The notes under the pieces were generated by a model. It saw only the letters and a list, made by a program, of their open reading frames with translations, did not search any database and was not told the origin of the DNA. A DNA stretch of 64,000 nucleotides from Neorhodopirellula pilleata (GTDB taxonomy: Bacteria; Planctomycetota; Planctomycetia; Pirellulales; Pirellulaceae), in assembly GCF_007859915.1 (NCBI RefSeq), contig NZ_SJPM01000001.1, positions 237,502 to 301,501 on the forward strand, in the 5' to 3' direction. Position 1 is the stretch's first letter; every line of letters starts with the position of its first letter. Below are positions 26,089 through 34,529 of this stretch, piece after piece. Made by a program: the position numbers and the translations under genes.

Positions 26089-27303
26089 ATGCAGATTAAA
26101 ATCCGTTCGCTCAACACGCATCGTCGCTCTGGCTACGTTTATGTCGCCGTGCTAATAACGACGTTGATCGTCAGCGCCGTCGTGGCGTCGACGTTGGTGG
26201 TGAGCACTTCACGTCGGCAAATGCAGATCGATACGCGAGATCACCATGCCGCCATGGCTCTGGCCCATGACGAACTACAGCGACAACTTGCGATGTCGAG
26301 AACGCAGACGGATTGGCGAACCGGACAAACCAATAACGTTTTCACGGGATGGCGGTCCGGACAAACGTGGATGGCGGGCGGGCTGGGCCAGGTGCGTCAT
26401 CGTTGGAACGATCCCGACGGTGATCTGCATGACAATCCCGTTGACCCGGTCGAGATTAGTATTCACGCGACCGTCGGCCGCGCCGAAGCAGCGATCCAAG
26501 CCACTCTGGAAGTTGAAACGCAACCGTTGTCGGTGCTTCAACATGCGATCGTCTGCGACGACGACTTACGAGTCGAAAACGGGGCTAGGTTGAGCTGCGT
26601 TCGTGGAGTCGTTGCGGGCGACGATGTTCGGGCAGACACGGGGAGCCGCATCTATGTTCCCTATGCGATTTATGCCGATGAAGCCTCCGGGACGATTGAC
26701 GGAGATCAAGTCCAAGACGACGAACCATTGCCAACATTCGATTTGATTGACCTGTATTCACAAGGGGCGGTGGTCATTCCACAAAACGCGTTGAGCGTTC
26801 ATCAATCCCAACGCCGGCTCATGGATCTCGTTTTGACGTCGACCCAAAATCCGTTCGGAGTTGCCGGACCGGTTTATCACATCACGCTCAACAATAAAGA
26901 TTTTGTGGTTGAGAATTGTCATGTTGAAGCAACCCTGGTGATTGAAAACGCATCGAAAGTGATCTTACGCGAGGGCAACGTGATGTTGGGAGACCCGGCG
27001 ACGAAGGTATCGATCATCACCGACGCTCCGATCGAGGTGGTCAATTGGCGTGGCGAGGTCGGTGACGAACGCAGTGTCCTGTCAGGTCTGTATTACACCA
27101 GTGACAACATCCAAATGGTCAATCGCCTCGATAACACTCCGATTCGGATGCGCGGATGCATCATCGCCAACGCCTGTACCGTTCAAACTCATACGACGAT
27201 CGAGAAACTCGATGATCTCAACTTAGATCCTCCGCCGGGGTTTCTAGAACCGGCTTTCTTGATGGTTCGCCCACGGACCTTGCGATCGATTGCGTCGCCG
27301 TGA
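26089..27303 (+). CDS. GspK/PilX-like exported protein at the end of the pseudopilin cluster
   Basis: A 404-residue protein with an N-terminal basic region (SLNTHRRSG) and a hydrophobic helix YVYVAVLITTLIVSAVVAST, resembling PilX/GspK N-termini but with no Glu at +5, which is also the case for GspK. The rest contains a segment resembling a short beta-helix (HAIVCDDDLRVENGARLSCV, RGVVAGDDVRADTGSRIYV) and a second at about 260-320 (NKDFVVENCHVEATLVIENA). It ends 6 bp before the convergent WYL-like gene. Family assignment rests on gene order and the N-terminus; the C-terminal part is not recognised. Confidence 0.65.
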   Translation: MQIKIRSLNTHRRSGYVYVAVLITTLIVSAVVASTLVVSTSRRQMQIDTRDHHAAMALAHDELQRQLAMSRTQTDWRTGQTNNVFTGWRSGQTWMAGGLGQVRHRWNDPDGDLHDNPVDPVEISIHATVGRAEAAIQATLEVETQPLSVLQHAIVCDDDLRVENGARLSCVRGVVAGDDVRADTGSRIYVPYAIYADEASGTIDGDQVQDDEPLPTFDLIDLYSQGAVVIPQNALSVHQSQRRLMDLVLTSTQNPFGVAGPVYHITLNNKDFVVENCHVEATLVIENASKVILREGNVMLGDPATKVSIITDAPIEVVNWRGEVGDERSVLSGLYYTSDNIQMVNRLDNTPIRMRGCIIANACTVQTHTTIEKLDDLNLDPPPGFLEPAFLMVRPRTLRSIASP

Positions 27304-27309
27304 AGCGGC

Positions 27310-27654
27310 TCACGCTTGCGAAGTGGGCAAATCCACCATCTCAACGGGCATGATGACTTCGTCGGCGGGGATCAACCGGAAGTTTTCGCACCGGGAAAGA
27401 TGAAACTGGCGAGGTTCTTCTCGGCAAAGGCACAATCCCAGTACGCGATCGGCGGCGGCGAAGCGGATCGGACTGATCGTGCGGCGGGTCCGTTTTCCCT
27501 TGGAATCGCGGTAGTCCATTTCGACCACCCACGCGTCGCTATCGAGCATCGCCGTTCGCAGGATTTGCAATGGTGATTTGGGTTGGCGGGTCGAGCGTGC
27601 GGGCAAGGAAATGCTGGCCAAAGGTGCATCGAGAGTCAAAGTGGTCGTGGACAT
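27310..27654 (-). CDS. Small WYL-domain-like protein
   Basis: A protein of about 114 residues (ATG 27654; ATG 27696 would add 14 residues). The C-terminal half reads AWVVEMDYRDSKGKRTRRTI, SPIRFAAADRVLGLCLCREE and FHLSRCENFRLIPADEVIMP, which follows the WYL domain pattern (a ligand- or nucleic-acid-sensing beta domain usually fused to a helix-turn-helix). Here there is only a short N-terminal helix (PLQILRTAMLDSD) and no DNA-binding domain. It is probably a stand-alone sensor or adaptor. It is convergent with the pseudopilin cluster. Confidence 0.7.
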   Translation of the reverse strand: MSTTTLTLDAPLASISLPARSTRQPKSPLQILRTAMLDSDAWVVEMDYRDSKGKRTRRTISPIRFAAADRVLGLCLCREEPRQFHLSRCENFRLIPADEVIMPVEMVDLPTSQA

Positions 27655-27770
27655 GATCTTCGTGGTGACAGCGGGAAGGGCTTCGTCACGCGGCATTCAC
27701 TTCGCCCCGTGACTCTGCTAACCATCATCGCAACGGCGCGGACACGTTTGGTCACTGGGCCCGAGGGAAT

Positions 27771-28802
27771 TTATCGCCTGAGTTCGACCCGAATGGCGTC
27801 GACGTCGATCCAGGTGTCTTTTCCCGGTCGGTAGCACACCAAACTGACAAATTTGATTCGCGTCAAATCCAGTTTCCGGGAATCCGGTCCCTCGATCATT
27901 TCCTGGCGGCTGACCGTGAGATGTTGCGTTCGGCCCGGCTCGATTCGAAACTCTTTGCGGCAAACGTCGTGGTGATAGTCCGTATGTTCGTAATCGATCA
28001 CTTTGACGAAAACCGACACGTCCTCCGGATAGCTCGGATCGAGCGTGACGTCCAGTTCCAGCGAAGCGGCGTCGGACCAATCGCTCGCTGTTTCGATCAG
28101 GGTAATCGCCGGATGCTCGGCATCTTGAATCAGCCACCGCATGGCGTACTCGCCTTCGGTGACGTTCGATTGGACCCGTTGTACGGAGCAATCGTCCAAA
28201 TACCAACGCTTGACGTCGTTAGGTGATTCGAATGAATTGATTACCGGATACGCTCGGTGGACCTCCCAAACGTCCCGCAATATTCGCAGGGGAGCCACCG
28301 TCGACGCAACGCCCAAAACCACCGTCAACACGATCATGGCAATCGTCAAGGGTCGGTGTTCGGGTCGGTGTAAATGGTTGAGCAAGCCAATGCATAACGA
28401 AGCGGCAGCGAGAATTCCGATCCCGTTGGCGACGACATCGTGGAATGCCGCTTTGCGGCCGGTCAACGACTGTGTCAACTCGACCAAGATGCCGGCGATG
28501 AAGACACACAGCGCCACCAACGCGATTCGCCCGAGCCAATCGCGACCGAAATGGTGCAGAGGCCGGACGCGATGCCACAGCAATAGGATCGACACCGTGA
28601 ATCCACCGAAAAGCGGCGCGTGAGCGAGATCCCCGACCGCTTCGGCAACCCGCCCCTGAAGAGGAATCGGAATGAGCAACACCGCAGCGGCTAAAACGAA
28701 CCCGACGAGTGCTAGCCAAGCGATCGGCTGACCGGGCTCGACGGATGAAATATCGTCCGGAGTATCTTCGTTTTGTTCAGGGTCGTCGATCGATGAAGTC
28801 AA
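27771..28802 (-). CDS. VanZ-like membrane protein with C-terminal soluble beta domain
   Basis: A 343-residue protein. Residues 1-27 are acidic; then come about five membrane segments including WLALVGFVLAAAVLLIPIP, APLFGGFTVSILLLWHRVRP, IALVALCVFIAGILVELTQS and the VanZ-type motif FHDVVANGIGILAAASLC. The C-terminal 155 residues (SFESPNDVKRWYLDDCSVQR, AASLELDVTLDPSYPEDVSV, KFVSLVCYRPGKDTWIDVDA) resemble a jelly-roll or CIA30/carbohydrate-binding fold on the outer face. The start is TTG 28802, 8 bp after the flgE stop, with AGGTGG overlapping that stop. It is the last gene of a flgD-flgE-vanZ-like string. Its role is unknown. Confidence 0.78.
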   Translation of the reverse strand: MTSSIDDPEQNEDTPDDISSVEPGQPIAWLALVGFVLAAAVLLIPIPLQGRVAEAVGDLAHAPLFGGFTVSILLLWHRVRPLHHFGRDWLGRIALVALCVFIAGILVELTQSLTGRKAAFHDVVANGIGILAAASLCIGLLNHLHRPEHRPLTIAMIVLTVVLGVASTVAPLRILRDVWEVHRAYPVINSFESPNDVKRWYLDDCSVQRVQSNVTEGEYAMRWLIQDAEHPAITLIETASDWSDAASLELDVTLDPSYPEDVSVFVKVIDYEHTDYHHDVCRKEFRIEPGRTQHLTVSRQEMIEGPDSRKLDLTRIKFVSLVCYRPGKDTWIDVDAIRVELRR

Positions 28803-28810
28803 CGCGCCAC

Positions 28811-31249
28811 CTATCGACGCAGATTCAGCAGTTCGTCGATCAATTGTTGTGTCGTCGTGATCACTCGGCTGTTTCCTCGATACTGGGTGCTCGCCAGAAC
28901 CAATTCGACCAAGTCATTTCCGATGTCCGTGTTGGATAATTCCAACGCTCCACCGATGACGGTGCCGATGCCGTTTTGGCCTGGGCTTCCGGTCACCGGC
29001 AAGCCGGTGTTGACGCCTTCGGCGTAGAGGTTCAAACCCCGAGCTTCCAAACCGGCAGGGTTGGCAAAACGAGCGAGTTGCAATTGTCCTAGGTCACGGG
29101 AGATCCCGTTGCTGAACACGCCTCGAACCGTTCCGTCCTCACCGACGATGAAACTGTTGAGCACGCCCGGTTCGCTACCGTCCTGACGTGTCGCCGCCAA
29201 AGTGGCTTCGGGCGTCGCCAAACCGGACACGAGCGAGAAGTCCATTTCGAATTGCAGTGGCGTGACGCTGGGCACTCCTAACCGATTGATCGAGATCGTT
29301 TCTTCGGTCGCCGTCACGAAGTTACCGTTACCGTCGAAACGAATCAGTCCCGTGCCGACGGCGATGTCGTCACGACCGGGCACGGAGTTATTGGGACTGT
29401 CGGCGTACCAACGATAGATGGTGGCTTCGTCGGTGCGACTTTCAAGCGCCGTCGTCACGCGAACGTTGATCGGAACACCGAGCGAATCATAAACCACGAA
29501 GTCGGTCGCGGCGCTTTGGCCGATCGCCTCCTGCTTGACACCGAACGCCAAGTTGGGTGTTGTGACCGTGCCGGTTTCATCCTGCAAACGAAACGATGAT
29601 AGATCAATGTCGACTGCGTTCGACTCGCCATTGTTGGATACCACACGGATACGTCCGTTTTGGAGGTAAGCGCCTGGCGTTAATGTCCCTACTTCACCAA
29701 GAATATTGTTGTCCGAATTGGGAATCGGGTTTTGAGAATCGACCTGAAACGCCTGGATCCCTGACGCATCGGCAATGAAATCGAGGAAATCCTGCACCGT
29801 CGATGTCGCCGTAATATCGAGTTCCTTGGTCCCCAAGGTCCGCTCGCCTTTACGTCCGGTGTACGACAACGTTCCAAGACGAAACATGCTGTCATAGGTC
29901 ACGCCGTCGCGACGAAGTACATCGGTCAACAACGTGTTGCTGTTCACCGAGGGGCCGTCCAAGTTCAAAATTCCGTTGGCGGTGTCGGTTAGATCTGAGA
30001 TTTCAGCATCGGAACGAGAATCGGTGAATGTGTCGCCTGGATCGACGCTAGCGACCAAATAAAAGTTGTTTTGGTCGCCGGCGAGGTTGCGGTAGATGCG
30101 AATTTCATCATACGCCGGAAAACCTCCGCCCGGCGGTGGTGTGGGCGGCGTGGGAAATCCCTCGAGTGTGATCCGTCCATTGACCACACTTTTGGGACCG
30201 AGGAATTCACTCGGACGACTCTCTGGATCACCGGATTTGAAATACGTGATCATGTACGTGTAGTTGCCGGTCAGGTTTTCGGCATCCAGTTCAGTCGCCG
30301 ATAAGGGAGTTGTGCCGTTGTCGGCAAACGTCCCCCCGGCCGGTGCATTTCCGAGTAGAAAGAAATCGCTGCCACCGGGCCCGGTCCGATAGATGTTGAC
30401 GGAGGGGTAGGTCCCACCGGTGGGATCGTTGGGCAGGTTGGCCAGCGAAATGCTACCGCCCGGTCCAACCGTAGCCGACACCGTATTGGACGGGGTCGAT
30501 TCGTTTCCGTTGGCGTCGACCAACGCAAATCGATACTGATAGGCTCCTGCTGCGAGCGAACCGGCTCCGCCGGGAGTCGCGGTTGTGGTGGACGCATTGG
30601 TTTGAGGAGCCGACTCGATGTTGACCCCGGTCGCATCGGGCCGAGGCACTTGGCGATCGCCTAAATGCAAACTTTCGATCACCTGTCCTGCCGAGGCGAT
30701 ATCACCTTCGGGCGTCAAGGTTCCTTCGAACGAAACGTTCTCGGTCGCCTTGGCGACTGTTTTGGTCCCCAGAGGTACGGTCAAAGGCGTTAACTGGGAC
30801 GTTTGCAATTGAAATTTGTCGTCGACACCATAGCCGAGCAAACGCTGGCCGGTCGCGTTGACGAGTTCCGCGTTGCTGTTGAGTTTGAAGATACCGTTGC
30901 GGGTATAGAGGCGTTCGCCGTCGTTGGCTTCGACCTGGAAAAAGCCTTCGCCTTGAATCGCTAGGTCGCTGCTGCTGCTGCTGATCTCGATCGTGCCCTG
31001 GTTGTGGTTGGCGGCGATCTCGGCGACCTGAACGCCCAAGCCGATCTGGCGCGGGTTGGTACCGCCGTTGTTTTGCGACGGTCCTGCACCGAGCGATAGG
31101 GTTTGCAAGAACTGAGTCGCGAACACAACGTCGGATGACTTGAACCCGACGGTTTGAGAGTTGGCGAGGTTGTTTCCAATGACGTCAATTTGCGTTTCGG
31201 CAGCGGCCAGTCCGGTCAGCGCCGTCGTCAGTGCGGATTGCAAACCCAT
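28811..31249 (-). CDS. flgE: Flagellar hook protein FlgE, enlarged
   Basis: An 812-residue hook protein. The N-terminal rod/hook signature (MGLQSALTTALTGLAAAETQ, IDVIGNNLANSQTVGFKSSD) and C-terminal helix (ELVLASTQYRGNSRVITTTQ, QLIDELLNLRR) are intact, and FQVEANDGERLYTRNGIFKL belongs to the D1 region. The protein is about twice the E. coli length. The excess includes two related fibronectin/phage-like modules at about 30270-30610 and 29990-30260 (YQYRFALVDANGNESTPSNT, SVNIYRTGPGGSDFFLLGN; IRIYRNLAGDQNNFYLVASV), probably exposed on the hook surface. ATG 31249 has AAGGAAC upstream. It follows flgD by about 100 bp. Confidence 0.95.
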   Translation of the reverse strand: MGLQSALTTALTGLAAAETQIDVIGNNLANSQTVGFKSSDVVFATQFLQTLSLGAGPSQNNGGTNPRQIGLGVQVAEIAANHNQGTIEISSSSSDLAIQGEGFFQVEANDGERLYTRNGIFKLNSNAELVNATGQRLLGYGVDDKFQLQTSQLTPLTVPLGTKTVAKATENVSFEGTLTPEGDIASAGQVIESLHLGDRQVPRPDATGVNIESAPQTNASTTTATPGGAGSLAAGAYQYRFALVDANGNESTPSNTVSATVGPGGSISLANLPNDPTGGTYPSVNIYRTGPGGSDFFLLGNAPAGGTFADNGTTPLSATELDAENLTGNYTYMITYFKSGDPESRPSEFLGPKSVVNGRITLEGFPTPPTPPPGGGFPAYDEIRIYRNLAGDQNNFYLVASVDPGDTFTDSRSDAEISDLTDTANGILNLDGPSVNSNTLLTDVLRRDGVTYDSMFRLGTLSYTGRKGERTLGTKELDITATSTVQDFLDFIADASGIQAFQVDSQNPIPNSDNNILGEVGTLTPGAYLQNGRIRVVSNNGESNAVDIDLSSFRLQDETGTVTTPNLAFGVKQEAIGQSAATDFVVYDSLGVPINVRVTTALESRTDEATIYRWYADSPNNSVPGRDDIAVGTGLIRFDGNGNFVTATEETISINRLGVPSVTPLQFEMDFSLVSGLATPEATLAATRQDGSEPGVLNSFIVGEDGTVRGVFSNGISRDLGQLQLARFANPAGLEARGLNLYAEGVNTGLPVTGSPGQNGIGTVIGGALELSNTDIGNDLVELVLASTQYRGNSRVITTTQQLIDELLNLRR

Positions 31250-31351
31250 GGGCGTCGTTCCTTACACAGTTCAGTTTGGGGGGGAGGTATCCAAACGACC
31301 TTTCAGTAAAACGCCCGACGCGTGAAACACACGTCCTACTATCGGCGCAAC

Positions 31352-31816
31352 CTATTCAGTCTGAATATTTCGGATGTTCTCGATATTCATCGTCTTCCCA
31401 CCCACGTGAACTTTGACCGAACGCACATCATTTTCATCATTCGTTTCAACCGATACCCGTTCGACGACTCCGTCGATGTTCGATTGATCATTGGCGAGTC
31501 CCTGAACCTTGCGCCCGATCAAGCCGCTGGCCGTCACGAGCTGTTGATTGTTGGACAGGCTTGTCAACGCGTTGCTGAGTTCATCGGTCGCACCGATTTC
31601 ACGGATCTGGCCGATCTGCTGAACCATTTCCGAGTTGTCCATCGGGTTGAGTGGATCTTGGTTCTGCAATTCTTGAACAAGGAGTTTCAGAAAATCGTCC
31701 GTTCCCAATGAGTTATAGCCTTCATTGGTTCCCGAACCGGTGATTCGACCGGATCGTTCGGCGGAAGAAAAATTCGTAGCCGCCGCGGTGCTTGCGGGGT
31801 TGTTGATGGCCGACAT
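31352..31816 (-). CDS. flgD: Flagellar hook-capping protein FlgD
   Basis: A 154-residue FlgD, the temporary cap on which FlgE assembles. The family core is present: GTDDFLKLLVQELQNQDPLN, PMDNSEMVQQIGQIREIGAT, then SNALTSLSNNQQLVTASGLI and GRKVQGL. The C-terminal beta domain is short (VERVSVETNDENDVRSVKVH), so it is near the minimal size for the family and lacks the longer Tudor/FN3-type part of E. coli FlgD. It lies directly upstream of flgE, the usual order; no other flagellar gene is in the window. Confidence 0.95.
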   Translation of the reverse strand: MSAINNPASTAAATNFSSAERSGRITGSGTNEGYNSLGTDDFLKLLVQELQNQDPLNPMDNSEMVQQIGQIREIGATDELSNALTSLSNNQQLVTASGLIGRKVQGLANDQSNIDGVVERVSVETNDENDVRSVKVHVGGKTMNIENIRNIQTE

Positions 31817-31912
31817 ACGACAAACCTATGAACGGAAAGGACGAAACGGACTAAATCCGTCGTTTCCGTTATCAAAACCGCCCCGCTCTCCGCTACGGCA
31901 AAACAACCGTGC

Positions 31913-34387
31913 TCATGTGAAGCGAATGCCGCCGTCATCGAACGCGTCACCCGGGGCGGCCACCCATTTCTGGGTTTGCGAGAATACTTCATCGATCGTC
32001 GTCGATGGAGTCGAATCGGTCAACACTTTCCGCTCGTCATCCTCGGCGTCAACCGCGAGCGGCTCGCTTTGGGCTTGCCCGCCGCTCGATCCACCCGCGT
32101 CTTGGGCGTTCAATCGGTTAATCACTCGCAATGCGTCGAGTGCCGTCACCACGCCGTCGTTGGTGACGTCGACCATCGCCCCGTCGGCATCATCCCACGC
32201 GAGAGGTCGCGAGCCGTTGAGATTCAAGTCGTTGATGATTTGCAACGCATCCACGGCGGTGACGACATTGTCCCCGTTGACGTCCTCAGCTTGCGTTTGA
32301 TTGAATCGCGGGCTGAAGACCGGACGAGCTTGAAAACCGCTGACGCCGCCGACGATTTCGCCGGAGGAGACGGTCACCGTCTGTGGCTCAATCAAGTAGC
32401 CGGGGTCCGAAGGGGTTGCGGTGATCTCGTATTGGCCGTCGGGCAGACCCGCCAACGAAAACGCACCGAATTGATCCGTCGAGAAACTGGGCGGCACTCC
32501 ATAACGAATCGCTCGCGTACCGATCACGGTTTCGTCGTGACCGTAAACTTCGATCGAGGCGATGCGGTTGAGTTGGTCATGAAGCACAAGCGTGTGCTGT
32601 TCGCCAACGGACAAACTGCCGGTGGGGTGATTGCGAACGTCCGTGGTCACGCGACCGACTAAATTGCCGTCGGCATCGAACGCGTCGACGCGACCGTAAG
32701 AGGCGACTCCGCCCAGGGCCACAACATCAACTTCGACGTAGCTGGTAGGTTCATCAAAGACCGCTTCGAATCGCAGCCGATTGTTCATGATCGGCGTATA
32801 GAACATCATCTGACGATCATAAACGTGGAACAACGGTTGCCCGCCGCCACCGCCATAGTTGCGGACCTGCAACATCTCGTCCGCCGCAGGCGTCTTGCCT
32901 CGAAGTGTGATGCCATTGAACGTCGTCAGATCGGATTGCATCGGCAAGCTATCGGCACGAAGTTCACCATTGGGAAGATCCCCACCTCCGACCTGTTTGA
33001 CATCGATGACGGTACTCTCGAGTAACGGTTCCCCGGCCGAACGAACACCGTTGCGATCGTTGTCGATGTAATTGAACCCGACCAACGGTGACGCATTCAT
33101 AAGCGGCGTTGTCATGGTCGCCGACAACACTGGGCTCGTCACTCCAGTTGGCGCGTCGATGACGCGAAAGTCGATTGCCGCAAAAGACTCCGGAACATCG
33201 ATCAATAAATCGAACGAAGCGATTGGTGTGTTCGGCTCCGCCACCACTTGCCAATCGCCCCCGTCGATCGACATCTCTAATCGACTGACTCGATTGAGTG
33301 TGATGTCGCTTTGAGAGCCCGACGAATTGCGGTTGGGCAGCGTGTTGACGGAAGCCTCGGCGATCAAATGAAATTGCCCTGTCGTGTCATCAAGAACGCC
33401 AGTGCCCTCCAATGACAAGGGCACGTCGAGAACGTCGAAGATCCCGTCGCCGTCGGAGTCTTGCCAACCAAGCTGCGCGAACGTCGATGCGGGCGACTCG
33501 TGCGAAGCGTACGCTGCAACCAACCGATTGAAATCGGCCATGATCGAATCTTGCTGAACAAAACCGACCGTCGGATTGTCGTAGGCGTTTTCGTTGGGGG
33601 TGTCGTAGTATCCGCGACTGGAATGATAGGTGCCGCCACCGGCGTATTCATCCATGCCCCAAAAAATATGCCCCATCTCGTGGGTGAAGGTGCTGATCGG
33701 ACGCGTCGAGGTGGTCACAAAGAATTGGCCACCTGCGAACGCAAATGCACCACGGAACGAGCCGTTGGACGGAAAGAATCCGTCGGCGTCGTCGGACGAA
33801 TCTGCAATCAAAATCGAAAACGCCCAATCCGTACCCAAACGTTCTCGCTGGGCATGGTTGAACGCGAGCATCCCGCTTTGCAGCGTGTGCGACGAACTAA
33901 TGCCGACGAAATCTAAAAAGTCGCCGACGTATTCATCATAGTCGTCGCTGGGACGGTCGATCGGTTCGTATCCGATCTCGACCGGATTGCGGGCATAAGT
34001 GTCGTCGACGACGAATTCAAGCGTGTGAACGGAACCGAGTTGGTCCAGCGCCTCGGTCCACCAATTCACCCCTCGGGTGACCTTTTCCAAGACATCCTCG
34101 ATCTCTTGGGTGGTCCAGTTTTGACTTTCCGTGTCGATCGAGCCATCCGATTCCAGGAAAATGGGCGTCACGGCAACGCGGCCGAGCAGGAACTCCCCCG
34201 TATCGGTCGGCAACGCTCCGGTGGGAATCCCCAAACTCGCCGCCATCACGCGGCGATCTTCCAGCGATTGGATCGTCAAACGGCGACGCCGATCGCGGGA
34301 AGCAAGTTCGCGTTGTTGACGACGGAATCGCACAGGCGGAATCACGGATGAGGACGAAGGAGCGAAGAGATCATTAAGACGCGGCAA
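31913..34387 (-). CDS. Secreted M64-like metalloprotease with dockerin
   Basis: An 824-residue exported protein. The N-terminus is Arg-rich and ends RRLTIQSLEDRRVMAAS, the planctomycete LEPR-XLL-type export motif. The protease domain spans about 80-310 and contains THEMGHIFWGMDEY near 240, which fits the HExxH...DEY pattern of peptidase family M64. A middle SdrD/Cna-like segment follows (GFNYIDNDRNGVRSAGEPLL). Near the C-terminus is a dockerin with two calcium loops (DVNGDNVVTAVDALQIINDL; DVTNDGVVTALDALRVINRL), then an acidic tail with TTIDEVF. The start at TTG 34387 is uncertain; there is no ATG before the export motif. It lies between the giant-protein gene and flgD on the same strand. Confidence 0.82.
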   Translation of the reverse strand: MPRLNDLFAPSSSSVIPPVRFRRQQRELASRDRRRRLTIQSLEDRRVMAASLGIPTGALPTDTGEFLLGRVAVTPIFLESDGSIDTESQNWTTQEIEDVLEKVTRGVNWWTEALDQLGSVHTLEFVVDDTYARNPVEIGYEPIDRPSDDYDEYVGDFLDFVGISSSHTLQSGMLAFNHAQRERLGTDWAFSILIADSSDDADGFFPSNGSFRGAFAFAGGQFFVTTSTRPISTFTHEMGHIFWGMDEYAGGGTYHSSRGYYDTPNENAYDNPTVGFVQQDSIMADFNRLVAAYASHESPASTFAQLGWQDSDGDGIFDVLDVPLSLEGTGVLDDTTGQFHLIAEASVNTLPNRNSSGSQSDITLNRVSRLEMSIDGGDWQVVAEPNTPIASFDLLIDVPESFAAIDFRVIDAPTGVTSPVLSATMTTPLMNASPLVGFNYIDNDRNGVRSAGEPLLESTVIDVKQVGGGDLPNGELRADSLPMQSDLTTFNGITLRGKTPAADEMLQVRNYGGGGGQPLFHVYDRQMMFYTPIMNNRLRFEAVFDEPTSYVEVDVVALGGVASYGRVDAFDADGNLVGRVTTDVRNHPTGSLSVGEQHTLVLHDQLNRIASIEVYGHDETVIGTRAIRYGVPPSFSTDQFGAFSLAGLPDGQYEITATPSDPGYLIEPQTVTVSSGEIVGGVSGFQARPVFSPRFNQTQAEDVNGDNVVTAVDALQIINDLNLNGSRPLAWDDADGAMVDVTNDGVVTALDALRVINRLNAQDAGGSSGGQAQSEPLAVDAEDDERKVLTDSTPSTTIDEVFSQTQKWVAAPGDAFDDGGIRFT

Positions 34388-34529
34388 CCGGCCATCGAGT
34401 TCCCCCCAACCGGCAGCTGGATTGGCAGGAGTTCAGTTGCTTTCGCATCGACAACCGAATTCTTGCGACTCCGCCTACGATTAGGGTGGATCGGCTAGGT
34501 CTATCAGTCTGATTCGCTTTCTTCGAATT

